From: Neoluteolibacter marinus
GTDB lineage: Bacteria; Verrucomicrobiota; Verrucomicrobiia; Verrucomicrobiales; Akkermansiaceae
Direction of reading: 5' to 3'
DNA length: 64,000 nucleotides
Assembly: GCF_014904755.1 (NCBI RefSeq)
Contig: NZ_JACZFQ010000013.1
Location: 1-64,000, forward strand
How positions within the stretch are numbered: the first letter of the stretch is position 1; every line of letters starts with the position of its first letter. The position numbers were made by a program, and so were the translations under genes. The notes beneath the pieces were generated by a model. The model was not told the DNA's origin. It did no database searches and saw only the letters and a list, made by a program, of their open reading frames with translations. Shown here piece after piece: positions 34,924-42,640 of the stretch.

Positions 34924-35646
34924 TCAGCGGTTGTTGGAGAGTGGGGTGACGGGCTGGATTTCAATGGGGGCGTTGCTGCCTCCTTGGGTGACACCGGGAG
35001 CGCTGATGCCATCGGTGCCGCGTTGCATGCCGGCGGGCATCATGTTGAGCGTCAGCGGGGCGGTTTCGCCGGTTTCGACATTGCGGAAAAGGATCTGGGT
35101 CGCGGATATGGAAACCACCTGCACTGTGACCTGCTTGCCGTTGGGCAGGCTGATCTTGAACGTCTGGTTGGTCGAGAAAACCCGGTCGCCGATCAGGAAT
35201 TGCTGCTTCTCCGCGGTGACCATGTTGACGGGAAGGGCCCCGACAATGTTGATGAACGGAGTCGGTGGCTCGGGCTGGAAGCGTTGGGTTGGAGCGGCTG
35301 CCAGGATTTTGGGCTCGGGTGCCTTGAACTCGGGATCCTGGTATCGTCCGAACGGGTCGGTCTGGCGGCTTCGGACCGCGAGACGCGAGGCCAACATCTG
35401 GATGTAAGTGGGGAGATCTTCCCCGGCGTAGCGGGAGGGCTCGATCTGCACTGCTGCGGAGGCGGGCTGTCCTGCAGCCGGAGGAGGGGCCGTCGCCGGT
35501 ACGATTTCTGCCGGTGCGGCAGGTTCTGCCGGGGTGAATCCGGATGCATCGAAGCCCTCGGCGGATTGGCCGGGGGCGGAATGAGGCAACATAAACAAAC
35601 CCGCGGCGACCGCGAGTGGCACGGAGATGTTGGAGGGTTTCATCAT
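34924..35646 (-). CDS. Amuc_1099-like periplasmic protein, probable PilP counterpart
   Basis: This 240-residue exported protein has an N-terminal signal segment (MMKPSNISVPLAVAAGLFML), a long Pro/Ala-rich linker and a helical patch (YAGEDLPTYIQMLASRLAV). It ends in a compact beta domain at about 135-205 (FLIGDRVFSTNQTFKISL, VQVVSISATQILFRNVETGE), whose pattern resembles the HR domain of PilP and GspC. By gene order it corresponds to Akkermansia Amuc_1099. The start is ATG 35646, fused to the upstream stop as TGATG. In canonical pili PilP links the PilN/PilO complex to the secretin; here the adjacent genes encode just such proteins. The PilP equivalence is inferred from order and topology, not from clear homology. 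Confidence 0.72.
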   Translation of the reverse strand: MMKPSNISVPLAVAAGLFMLPHSAPGQSAEGFDASGFTPAEPAAPAEIVPATAPPPAAGQPASAAVQIEPSRYAGEDLPTYIQMLASRLAVRSRQTDPFGRYQDPEFKAPEPKILAAAPTQRFQPEPPTPFINIVGALPVNMVTAEKQQFLIGDRVFSTNQTFKISLPNGKQVTVQVVSISATQILFRNVETGETAPLTLNMMPAGMQRGTDGISAPGVTQGGSNAPIEIQPVTPLSNNR

Positions 35647-36179
35647 CACTTTTCCCATGCGGTGTAAGAGACCTGGAAGTTCAGGCTGGAGGTCGACGAC
35701 GTGCTCGGGTCGATCTTGAGATCCTGGAGCTGGAGTTGCGGCATCCGGGTTTCCAATTCAAGGAATGCACGTTGGACCGAGCGGAATGTTCCGCGGAATG
35801 CCAGTTTGACCTGGGAGGAATCTTGGGCGGATGCAGCGGCAAAACCCGTGGAGCCATTCGGACGTTCAAAAGCGGTCTGCTGGAACTCCTTGGGAGGGAG
35901 CATATCGCCGATCTCCTTGAGATTCGAAGTGATGGAGTTTGCCGTTTCCTTGCCGATCTGGGCATCCCAACGTTCCACGTGAGTCCGCTTTTTGATAACT
36001 TGGGCCTCGATCCCCAACGCTTGAATACGGTTCGATTCGGCGCTCTTGTAGAGAGCCTGCTTCTCGCTGAAGGATGCGCTTGCCCTTGATTTGATCGCAA
36101 TTCCGGCTCCCACCACGCCGGTGCAGACAAGGACCGGCACGACAATGCCGAAAATGATGATGGATTGGCGGTAAAACAT
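35646..36179 (-). CDS. Amuc_1100-like bitopic protein, probable PilO counterpart
   Basis: This 177-residue protein has one N-terminal membrane span (MFYRQSIIIFGIVVPVLVC and on to about residue 27), a coiled-coil stretch (FSEKQALYKSAESNRIQALG) and an alpha/beta C-terminal part (KLAFRGTFRSVQRAFLELET, PQLQLQDLKIDP). The layout matches PilO/GspM and Akkermansia Amuc_1100, the outer-membrane-associated protein known to affect host signalling, but at 177 residues it is much shorter than the 317 of Amuc_1100. I start at ATG 36179; a TTG at 36218 would add 13 residues and overlap the upstream stop. It lies between the PilM/N-like gene and the Amuc_1099-like gene. Confidence 0.75.
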   Translation of the reverse strand: MFYRQSIIIFGIVVPVLVCTGVVGAGIAIKSRASASFSEKQALYKSAESNRIQALGIEAQVIKKRTHVERWDAQIGKETANSITSNLKEIGDMLPPKEFQQTAFERPNGSTGFAAASAQDSSQVKLAFRGTFRSVQRAFLELETRMPQLQLQDLKIDPSTSSTSSLNFQVSYTAWEK

Positions 36180-36214
36180 GGCGGTGAAGGGAGGTGGCGG
36201 TAGTCGACCTCGGG

Positions 36215-38002
36215 TCAAGGTGCCTTGGCTGAAATCAGGGCCATTTGATCGGACGACTCGAATCGTTGGGTGATAGTCAGATCGAACGAGAACGGATAGG
36301 TCGATTCGTCGAGGTCGGAGAACTCACCGATGGGGCCGGGTCGAAAGGATCCATTCTCCAATGTGCGGACGTTGACGACGAGGCTTCGGCTGGGGAGATC
36401 GGTCAAATACGAGCTGTTGCCGGTAATTGCCGCGACTTGGTCGAAGACTGATGAGATTCCGTCGCGGGTGTTCAGGGTGGCCAAGCGTTCAAGCGCCCCT
36501 TCCCGTGCCAGGCCGGCAATTTTCCACTCCCTCGTCAATCCGATCCTCGCCTGGCCGGGCTTTGTATCCGCCTTCGCCGAGTGATTGAAGGTTTTGGCGA
36601 GGAAGCCGCTGTTGTCGGGAAACAGAGTCGGCAGGAGCTCCATCGATGCCCACGCTTTCGAGCGGTCAGACAGCAAGTTGTCCCAGTGGTCGATGCGTGT
36701 GCGTTCTTGTGTGAGAAAGGTCAGCCTCTGCTTTGCCACTTCGCCGTTCTTGGCCTCGAAGGCCCAATCGGGTTTCCGGATCATGTCCACGACTCCGAGG
36801 GTTGTCCATGCGAGGGCGAGGATGGTCACGCAGCCGAACCCCAAGCGTGCAAACCGGGCTGCATTCAGGAGCTTCATCTCTGTCTTGGAGGGGAAGACGT
36901 CAGCCTGCTCCCGTGCGACGGGTAGGAAATCCTGGGCCGCCCATCCGTCGCCGCGAAGGACGGTGAAGGTGTGGGACTGCGCGAGTGGCGTTTCCGGTGT
37001 GGTCGCAAGCAGGGTGGACACCAGTGGTTCAGGGCCACTGCAACCGGAAGCCGTGGTATCCAAACCGGTTGTTGACCAGTCCACCTCGCGGATGGAAGCG
37101 GCCGGGAAAACCAGTTGAAGATCCGCCGCCAGCTGGGGATCCGCCTGATCGTTGATCGTGAAGAGAAACACTTCCGGTTCAGCAAGCTCAAGTGCGGCGG
37201 CTGTCGTGGATGCCGCGTGCCGGAGATTGGTCGGACGGCGCTGGCCACGGTGCTGGAGGGTGCGCAGCAGGCGGAGGTCGCCGAATTCGTTGAAGAAGGC
37301 CAGAAGGGTGAAGCGCGGGTAGGGCAGGACCGCGATCAAGGGGCGGCTCAACTCGTCTTGCTTCAAGTCGGCCAGCGCGAGCAGGCAAATCAGGGGCGCA
37401 CTCACCGCCCGCGTGATCACCGGGAAATTGCTGTCTTCGCCCGACCTCCTGAGCTGGTCGAGGAAATCGGACCAGCGGCGGCTGATGCACACGGTGGTCG
37501 CGATGGCCTCACTACCCGCTGCAGGGTAGGGGATGAGGCGCCAGCTGGATTCATCGCTGGAGACAGACGAGTCGTCCAGGACCGCCTTTGGGTCGGATTC
37601 AATGGTTGTCCTGAGCTCGTTGAGGGCGCCCGGGTTATCCAGTTCGGGCTTTAGCTCGGAGGTCGCGAATTCATCGGCGACGTGAAGGACGACTCCCACG
37701 GCATTGGCGCCGGCCTTCTTGGCGGAGGAGATGATCTGCGCGGCAAGGGCCGGGACCGTGATGAGGTCGGTTGCGTGGTCGTCTTCGAACGCGGGGCCAT
37801 TACTCCATTGGCCGCTTCGCCGGTCGAAGAATTTGGAGTCGAGGTGACTGCCATCGACTCGAAGGTGCAGCTGGTAGTCCAGCTCAAGGGGACTTTGGTA
37901 CCAAGCGGGATTACTCGCGCGGCTGGTGCCGCGAAGAATCGCGCCGGCCTGGCGATAACGCTGCAGAGGGTTGAGACCCGCGGGATGTTGGTAGGCGACC
38001 AA
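36215..38002 (-). CDS. Amuc_1101-like protein, probable PilM-PilN counterpart
   Basis: This 595-residue protein has a soluble N-terminal region of about 375 residues, one membrane span near 380-400 (GFGCVTILALAWTTLGVVDM) and a periplasmic part with a coiled coil (AFEAKNGEVAKQRLTFLTQE) then an alpha/beta domain. The C-terminal half therefore looks like PilN and the N-terminal half occupies the place of the actin-like PilM, although no ATPase signature is obvious there. Gene order and size agree with Amuc_1101 of Akkermansia. It should form the inner-membrane alignment complex with the PilO-like protein downstream. A 150-base leader separates it from the prepilin gene and contains a strong hairpin. 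The PilM/N reading is an inference from architecture. Confidence 0.72.
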   Translation of the reverse strand: MVAYQHPAGLNPLQRYRQAGAILRGTSRASNPAWYQSPLELDYQLHLRVDGSHLDSKFFDRRSGQWSNGPAFEDDHATDLITVPALAAQIISSAKKAGANAVGVVLHVADEFATSELKPELDNPGALNELRTTIESDPKAVLDDSSVSSDESSWRLIPYPAAGSEAIATTVCISRRWSDFLDQLRRSGEDSNFPVITRAVSAPLICLLALADLKQDELSRPLIAVLPYPRFTLLAFFNEFGDLRLLRTLQHRGQRRPTNLRHAASTTAAALELAEPEVFLFTINDQADPQLAADLQLVFPAASIREVDWSTTGLDTTASGCSGPEPLVSTLLATTPETPLAQSHTFTVLRGDGWAAQDFLPVAREQADVFPSKTEMKLLNAARFARLGFGCVTILALAWTTLGVVDMIRKPDWAFEAKNGEVAKQRLTFLTQERTRIDHWDNLLSDRSKAWASMELLPTLFPDNSGFLAKTFNHSAKADTKPGQARIGLTREWKIAGLAREGALERLATLNTRDGISSVFDQVAAITGNSSYLTDLPSRSLVVNVRTLENGSFRPGPIGEFSDLDESTYPFSFDLTITQRFESSDQMALISAKAP

Positions 38003-38067
38003 GGGAAAGGGGAAGTATGGGTGCGTTCATCAGTGGGGGGATGGAGGTGGGGGGAAGATGAGAGAGG

Positions 38068-38099
38068 GGTCCCCCGCCCGCGTAGGCAGGCGGGAGACC
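38068..38099 (-). terminator. strong hairpin between prepilin and assembly genes
   Basis: Read on the minus strand, GGTCTCCCGCC and GGCGGGGGACC pair over eleven positions (one G-U) around a short loop. It starts 55 bases past the prepilin stop. There is no T-run, so it is probably a partial terminator, attenuator or 3'-end stabiliser for the prepilin message rather than a full stop. It would allow much more prepilin than assembly protein. Confidence 0.5.
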
Positions 38100-38153
38100 T
38101 GAGGCCGAAACGGGAATTGCCCAAGTAGGGATTCCCCGCTTCACTCGGCGAGT

Positions 38154-38582
38154 TTACCAGTCACCGATGGTGTTCGGGTCCGGAGCGTATTCTGCGTCGG
38201 AGCAGGTGACATAGAGGTCACCCACGTCTGGAACCAGGTCTGAACCACCAGCACCGTACTGATAGACGATCGCGCCGCCGGCGGGGTGGCCGTAACCATC
38301 AACGGTCGGGTTGTTTTCAATGAACTTGCCCTCACCAAAGATCTGGGTGGGAAGTTCGGCCACGGTGGTGTTCGCATTGACGCCGTTCATGTTGGCATAC
38401 GAGCGCACGGCTTGCTGGCAGTTGCGGATCGTGAGGATCGAGGCGGCACGGTCGGAACCCTTCTTCCAGGCGCGGGCGCCCACGAAGAGGATGGAGATAA
38501 GCGAAAGCAAAACGAGAATCACGACCGTCAGTTCGAGGAGGGTCATGCCGCTTGCGCGCTTGGTGTTACGTGTCAGTTTCAT
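38154..38582 (-). CDS. type IV prepilin, candidate major pilin (Amuc_1102-like)
   Basis: This 142-residue protein has a short basic leader ending in Gly12, followed by MTLLELTVVILVLLSLISIL with Glu at mature position 5, the hallmark of a type IV prepilin. The helical spine continues through AARAWKK-like and RAASILTIRNCQQAVRSYAN stretches, and the globular part has a single late Cys besides Cys in the spine, allowing one disulfide. It occupies the Amuc_1102 position relative to the Amuc_1101-to-1098 homologues. Isolation from its neighbours (90 bases to pilT, 150 bases and a hairpin to the next gene) suggests its own strong expression, hence the major-pilin guess. Pseudopilin of a secretion system is the alternative. 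Confidence 0.88.
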   Translation of the reverse strand: MKLTRNTKRASGMTLLELTVVILVLLSLISILFVGARAWKKGSDRAASILTIRNCQQAVRSYANMNGVNANTTVAELPTQIFGEGKFIENNPTVDGYGHPAGGAIVYQYGAGGSDLVPDVGDLYVTCSDAEYAPDPNTIGDW

Positions 38583-38672
38583 GTTTGGTGTGTTGTATTT
38601 GGGTGTGTCTTGTTTTGTCTTGTCGGATGGAGACGGACGGTTGAACCGTGTCGTCCCGGAAATGGGGTGGGG

Positions 38673-39947
38673 CTAGAGCAGCTCGGAGTCGTCGCGGTTC
38701 ATGCGGGCGTTCTCAAAGGTCTGCTCGTCGATCAGGCCCTGGCGCAGGAGGCGGCGAAGATTGGAATCCCACTCGATGTTGCCCGCGCGGCGAATGACGT
38801 CTTCCAGCGACCTGGCACCGCCGTCGTAGTTGGCGATGGCCGAGGCGACGGCGTCGTCGTTGTTTTGGAGGAACTCGTAGGTCAGGACACGCCGGCTGAC
38901 GCCATTGAGGAGGCCCTGGGAGTGGATGAAGATGAGGATTTCGGAGAGACGCGAAAGGATCGAGGCGTGGCTCTCTTTCGGATAGAGTTCGAGGATACGG
39001 CCGATGGTCTTGACCGCACCGGTGGTGTGCAGGGTGGAGAGGACGAGGTGACCGGTCTGGGCTGCCTCGAGGCAGGTCTCCATGGCCTCACGGTCGCGGA
39101 TTTCCCCGAGCAGGATGATGTGGGGCGCCTTGCGCAGGACGTCCTTGAGGCCCTGGCGGTAGGAGTGGACGTCGCGGCCGACTTCCTGCTGGGTGACCAC
39201 GCTCGGACAGGGGATACGGCGGCCCGGATACTCGGGATCGTCCATGTCGTCCGGATACTGGTATTCGATGGGATCCTCGACGGTCACGATGTGCTTGCCG
39301 TGGTTCCGGCGGAGCCAATCGATCAGGGCGGCCAAGGTGGTCGATTTGCCCGAGCCGGTTGGTCCGGTGACGAGGCAAAGTCCGGCACGCTTCTGCACCG
39401 CCATGCGGAGCACGGTGTTGGTGTCGGCGTCGATTCCCAGGCTTTCCAGCTCGGGGATATAGTCGTTGAGGATACGGCAGGTGACGCCGAGTCCGGAGGA
39501 ACTGAGGTGGGCCTGGATACGAAGGCGACCGGAGCGCTCGCCGTTGTTGCCCATCGGGATGCCGTCGCAGGAGAAATCGGCGACCTTCCGTTCCGCGAAG
39601 TCGCGGATCGCGTCCTGGATCTTTTCATCGACCCGCTCGTCGAGGTTGCTCTCCTCGCCGAATCCGTGGCTCGCGCTTTCGCGGTTGCGGATGAGCTCCT
39701 TGAGGATTTCGTCCATGTGGGCCGGCGAAAGCGGACCGAGGTAGTCAAGCTTCTCGACTCCCTTGTTGGTGTGGATGTAAACCGGCCGCTCGGAACGCAT
39801 CTGGATGTCCGAGACCCGGATCTCCTTGCAGATCCGGAAAATGATTCCGAGCAGGGTGGCTCCATCCATGCCCGGGACAAAGCGCGATGCAGCCATCGGG
39901 TCATTGTTGACCGGAAGCGGAGGCGGTTCGTGAACGGCGGTGAACAT
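38673..39947 (-). CDS. pilT: PilT/PilU-type retraction ATPase
   Basis: This 424-residue cytosolic ATPase has a PAS-like N-terminal domain (about 40-130), Walker A GPTGSGKSTTLAALI near 195, an Asp box (VTVEDPIEYQY), Walker B LLGEIRDREAMETCLEAAQT near 281 and a His box STLHTTGAVKTIGRIL. It lacks the tetracysteine zinc unit seen in PilB, and has the LRKAPHIIL and HSQGLLNGVSRR context of PilT/PilU. An insertion between the Asp box and Walker B (DDMDDPEYPGRRIPCPSVVT) makes it longer than the usual 345 residues. It should drive pilus retraction. It lies between an anchored unknown protein (19 bases upstream) and the major prepilin. Confidence 0.9.
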   Translation of the reverse strand: MFTAVHEPPPLPVNNDPMAASRFVPGMDGATLLGIIFRICKEIRVSDIQMRSERPVYIHTNKGVEKLDYLGPLSPAHMDEILKELIRNRESASHGFGEESNLDERVDEKIQDAIRDFAERKVADFSCDGIPMGNNGERSGRLRIQAHLSSSGLGVTCRILNDYIPELESLGIDADTNTVLRMAVQKRAGLCLVTGPTGSGKSTTLAALIDWLRRNHGKHIVTVEDPIEYQYPDDMDDPEYPGRRIPCPSVVTQQEVGRDVHSYRQGLKDVLRKAPHIILLGEIRDREAMETCLEAAQTGHLVLSTLHTTGAVKTIGRILELYPKESHASILSRLSEILIFIHSQGLLNGVSRRVLTYEFLQNNDDAVASAIANYDGGARSLEDVIRRAGNIEWDSNLRRLLRQGLIDEQTFENARMNRDDSELL

Positions 39948-39966
39948 GGGGAGGTTGGAGAGGAAT

Positions 39967-40827
39967 TTACCAGGAAAGGGATGCCTGATCGCCGGGTGAG
40001 GATGACAGACGGCGGATGGTCTGCTCGGAGGCGTCCCGAACCTTGGTGCAGAAATGAAGTCGATCGAGCATCTCCTGCTGGCGCGCTGCCGAAAGGTTCT
40101 CGTAGCCGCCTGACTCCAGCCATGCCGCGCTGAGCTCGTGGTGACGTGCCATGCAGAAATCGAGCAGCTGGAGCTGTTCCCGCATCTCGTCGAGCGAGTG
40201 CTTGTCCTGGTTCTGGAACAGTAGCTGGAGGATATTGCAGGCGGCCGAGGCGGCGGTGAGGGCCGGGCGGGGATCGGACTTCTCCCGCAGCGAGTAGGCG
40301 ATGGTGGATTTGGCCAGCTTCACGGCCTCTTCGCTCAATACCGGACGGGTGCCGACCTGGGGCTCGGTCAAAAAGAGATGATACGAGTTGTAGTTTGCAT
40401 AGTTGGAGGGATCGAGTTGGTAGGCCAACCGGAGCCGGTCTTCGATCTGCCTGCGGAGATAGAACCTGTGGGCGGGTGTGACCGGGCGGGGGTTGGTACG
40501 CTCGCTGACGGCCAGCTGAAGTTTCTCGATGAGAGGGAATTCGAGCTCGCCGTCATTCTGAGAGCGGTCGTCCTGGTCGTGTTCGTGGCTGCAACCGCCG
40601 TCGCATACATGTCCGGCCGGGTTGTTCTCGGCGCCGTGCCAGTCGTGCTCGACGCCCCCCTGCATGGCCAGGGCGATGACCTGGCCGTAGGGGCTCATCT
40701 TCAAACCAAGGGGGTTGGGATGATAGTCGAACTCGCCGCTCTCCGCCAGCCGGGTGGCACCATACGACCACAGCGCCACGCCGGTAATGGCGAGCGATGA
40801 ATTGATCGCGAGGTTGCGGAGGTCCAT
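39967..40827 (-). CDS. unrecognised anchored protein with Cys/His-rich motif
   Basis: This 286-residue protein has one N-terminal hydrophobic segment (about residues 7-25) and a large, mostly helical remainder. A compact metal-site-like motif, GHVCDGGCSHEHD at 72-84, offers H73, C75, C79, H81 and H83, with H61 and H64 nearby. The rest (YLRRQIEDRLRLAYQLDPSN, LSEEAVKLAKSTIAYSLREK, MREQLQLLDFCMARHHELS) suggests TPR-like helical pairs. I start at ATG 40827, where membrane-anchor sequence begins; the frame upstream is a shadow of the permease gene. It lies between an ABC exporter and pilT on the same strand with short gaps. No family is recognised. A periplasmic metal-dependent helper for the pilus or the exporter is conceivable. 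Confidence 0.72.
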   Translation of the reverse strand: MDLRNLAINSSLAITGVALWSYGATRLAESGEFDYHPNPLGLKMSPYGQVIALAMQGGVEHDWHGAENNPAGHVCDGGCSHEHDQDDRSQNDGELEFPLIEKLQLAVSERTNPRPVTPAHRFYLRRQIEDRLRLAYQLDPSNYANYNSYHLFLTEPQVGTRPVLSEEAVKLAKSTIAYSLREKSDPRPALTAASAACNILQLLFQNQDKHSLDEMREQLQLLDFCMARHHELSAAWLESGGYENLSAARQQEMLDRLHFCTKVRDASEQTIRRLSSSPGDQASLSW

Positions 40828-40874
40828 GGGAAGGTGAAGGGTGGATGCGATCCGGCTCCTGCCGGAAGAGGCGT

Positions 40875-41642
40875 TCAAGCGACAGAGCGGACTCGGAAGA
40901 GGAGTCGGGAGATGACTGCGTAGATGAGGAGGATGCCGCCGAAGTAGGCAAGCAGGAGAGGGAATTTCTCCCAGGAGATGGCCCCGAGCTTGTAGCGGAG
41001 GCGCTCCGTGGGGTCGGCGAAATGATAGTGCGGGGAGCCGGCCCAGATCCATTTGAGGACGGAGCTGCCCTCGATGTTGGCCAAGAGCTTCAGGTAGCCA
41101 ACGCCGTAGAGCCCGAAGATTGCAAGTCCGCTGGAGGCGAGGAATCCGGTGATGCTGCCGAAGCGGGAGGCGGTCGCGGTGGCGAGGGCTGCCAAGGGTG
41201 CCATCGCGAGCAGGAACAGCAGGCAGTATTGGAAGTTGGTGGCAATCCACATGGATCGCTCGTCGGGAAGTGCCGGGCTCGCCGCAAAGATGCAGACCGC
41301 GGTCGCGATGAGCGGAAGGGGAACCATGAAGGTGAAAATCGCCAGCCACATCTCGAAGAGTTGGCGGCTGGCGGAGACGCCCGTGGTGAGGAAGTATTCA
41401 CCCATGCCTGAGCGGGCATTGCTTTCGCCCTGCTTTGAGGCGGTGAAAAAGCCCCAGAAAATGGCGGAGAGAAGTGCCATTGCCCAGGTGGCCTGGGCGA
41501 TCGCCGGCTTGAGCAGCGCGGGGTTCTCCGATGCGCTTGAGATCTTTTCCAGGAGGAAGGGCATGACTCCGGTGACAAAGGCGCAGACCACCCACGACTT
41601 GCGTCGGAGGAGTGTTGCTGCGGTGAGTCGATAGAGTCTCAT
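40875..41642 (-). CDS. ABC-2-type transporter permease
   Basis: This 255-residue inner-membrane protein has six hydrophobic segments arranged as in ABC-2 permeases: a basic N-terminal hairpin (RRKSWVVCAFVTGVMPFLLE), WAMALLSAIFWGFFTASKQG, LFEMWLAIFTFMVPLPLIA, FQYCLLFLLAMAPLAALAT, FGSITGFLASSGLAIFGLYG and a final LLLAYFGGILLIYAVISRLL. It pairs with the ATPase encoded eight bases upstream. Substrate is unknown. The pair plus the anchored protein next door recalls GldA-GldF-type exporters that accompany surface motility machinery in Bacteroidota, but sequence homology to Gld proteins is not claimed. Confidence 0.85.
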   Translation of the reverse strand: MRLYRLTAATLLRRKSWVVCAFVTGVMPFLLEKISSASENPALLKPAIAQATWAMALLSAIFWGFFTASKQGESNARSGMGEYFLTTGVSASRQLFEMWLAIFTFMVPLPLIATAVCIFAASPALPDERSMWIATNFQYCLLFLLAMAPLAALATATASRFGSITGFLASSGLAIFGLYGVGYLKLLANIEGSSVLKWIWAGSPHYHFADPTERLRYKLGAISWEKFPLLLAYFGGILLIYAVISRLLFRVRSVA

Positions 41643-41650
41643 GGTTGCGC

Positions 41651-42301
41651 TCAGTTAAGCTGTTGCTTGAGTTGGCTCCATGTTTGATCGTGGCCGATCG
41701 TGTGGCGAATGGCTTCACCGTGGATGACGATCGCGCTGGGCATTCCCATGGAGTCGTAGTCCGGGTGGCAGCTGACCAGCCGGAGAACCTGCTTGGAACT
41801 ATCCCGCCAGATGTCTTCGAAAATCTCGCGGGCATAGGCGTCGAGGCCGCTGAAGGGCTCGTCGAGGAGGAGGATGCTGCCTCGTTCGAGATCGACCGAG
41901 TTCTCGGCGACGATCAGGTGGGTCTTGCGGCGGTTGCCGGTGGAAAGCTTGCCGTAGGGCTTGCGGGCATCGAGTTCAAGGGAAGCGGCCAAATCGAGTG
42001 CCTGGCGGCGCTTGGCGGGCGGAAGCATTGCCTTGAAAATGTCGGTAACCGTGAGCTCGGGGTCGAAACGAAGGTCTTCGGGGAGGTATTGCACCCGGCC
42101 GCGGGACTCGAATGAGCCGTCAATCTGCTTCAGGGTCTTGGCGAGCGTCCTCAGCAAGGTGGTCTTGCCGCGGCCGTTGCGTGCGATGAGGAAATGGGTT
42201 CCTCCGTCGAGCTGGATGTTCTCCCTAGCGGAGGCCAGGGGGTGGCTGTACCCAATGGTCAGTCCCTCCTGTAACATCAGCTTTGGTGAATTTGAGTCCA
42301 T
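41651..42301 (-). CDS. ABC transporter ATP-binding protein
   Basis: This 216-residue cytosolic ATPase is short and slightly degenerate. Walker A reads ARNGRGKTTLLRTLA (residues 39-53), the Q-loop is present as VQYLPEDL, the signature is KLSTGNRRKTHL instead of LSGGQ, and Walker B is SILLLDEPFSGLDAYA, followed by the switch His in LVSCHPD. It is the first gene of the leftward pilus-associated operon and precedes its permease by eight bases. An AT-rich divergent region separates it from purM. The STGN signature resembles that of CcmA- and GldA-like ATPases, so an unusual rather than dead enzyme is likely. Confidence 0.87.
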   Translation of the reverse strand: MDSNSPKLMLQEGLTIGYSHPLASARENIQLDGGTHFLIARNGRGKTTLLRTLAKTLKQIDGSFESRGRVQYLPEDLRFDPELTVTDIFKAMLPPAKRRQALDLAASLELDARKPYGKLSTGNRRKTHLIVAENSVDLERGSILLLDEPFSGLDAYAREIFEDIWRDSSKQVLRLVSCHPDYDSMGMPSAIVIHGEAIRHTIGHDQTWSQLKQQLN

Positions 42302-42640
42302 GCTAGGCGCTGTGATGTCGCTTTCGTTTCTAGGGATCGCAGCCAGATAATCAAGGTTATTTAATTATCCGGCGGGGCGATGCATTAAGGCTTTAAGAAT
42401 ATTTTTCTAATTAGGCAATAAATTTTTGAACATTTTCGGGAGTGATTGGTCATCATGCGTTAGCGGTATTCCGTAGAATCGGAGAATAGCTGCAGCACCG
42501 GGCTTTTTGGGATGATCTGGCTCATTTCCGGATGAAGGGCGGCTTGCAAAACTCCGGCTTTGGGCGGGTGCGGGGTATTTCCGGATTTTCCGCGTGACGA
42601 CCCGGGGTCGGCTGTTACAACCCCGGCCACCGAGCGAAGC
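42302..42640. promoter_or_regulatory. AT-rich divergent intergenic region (pilus/ABC operon versus purM)
   Basis: These 339 bases contain no convincing gene. The part at about 42340-42440 is strikingly AT-rich for this genome (runs such as TTATTTAATTA and AATATTTTTCTAATTAGG) and should hold the leftward promoter of the pilus-associated operon; no consensus -35/-10 pair is clear. Near purM an inverted repeat CCGGGGT (42602-42608) / ACCCCGG (42620-42626) could form a leader hairpin 14 bases before the start codon. Confidence 0.5.

Noticed and set aside
38286-40133. 615-codon plus-strand frame across prepilin and pilT
   Set aside because: Shadow frame opposite two well-defined genes.
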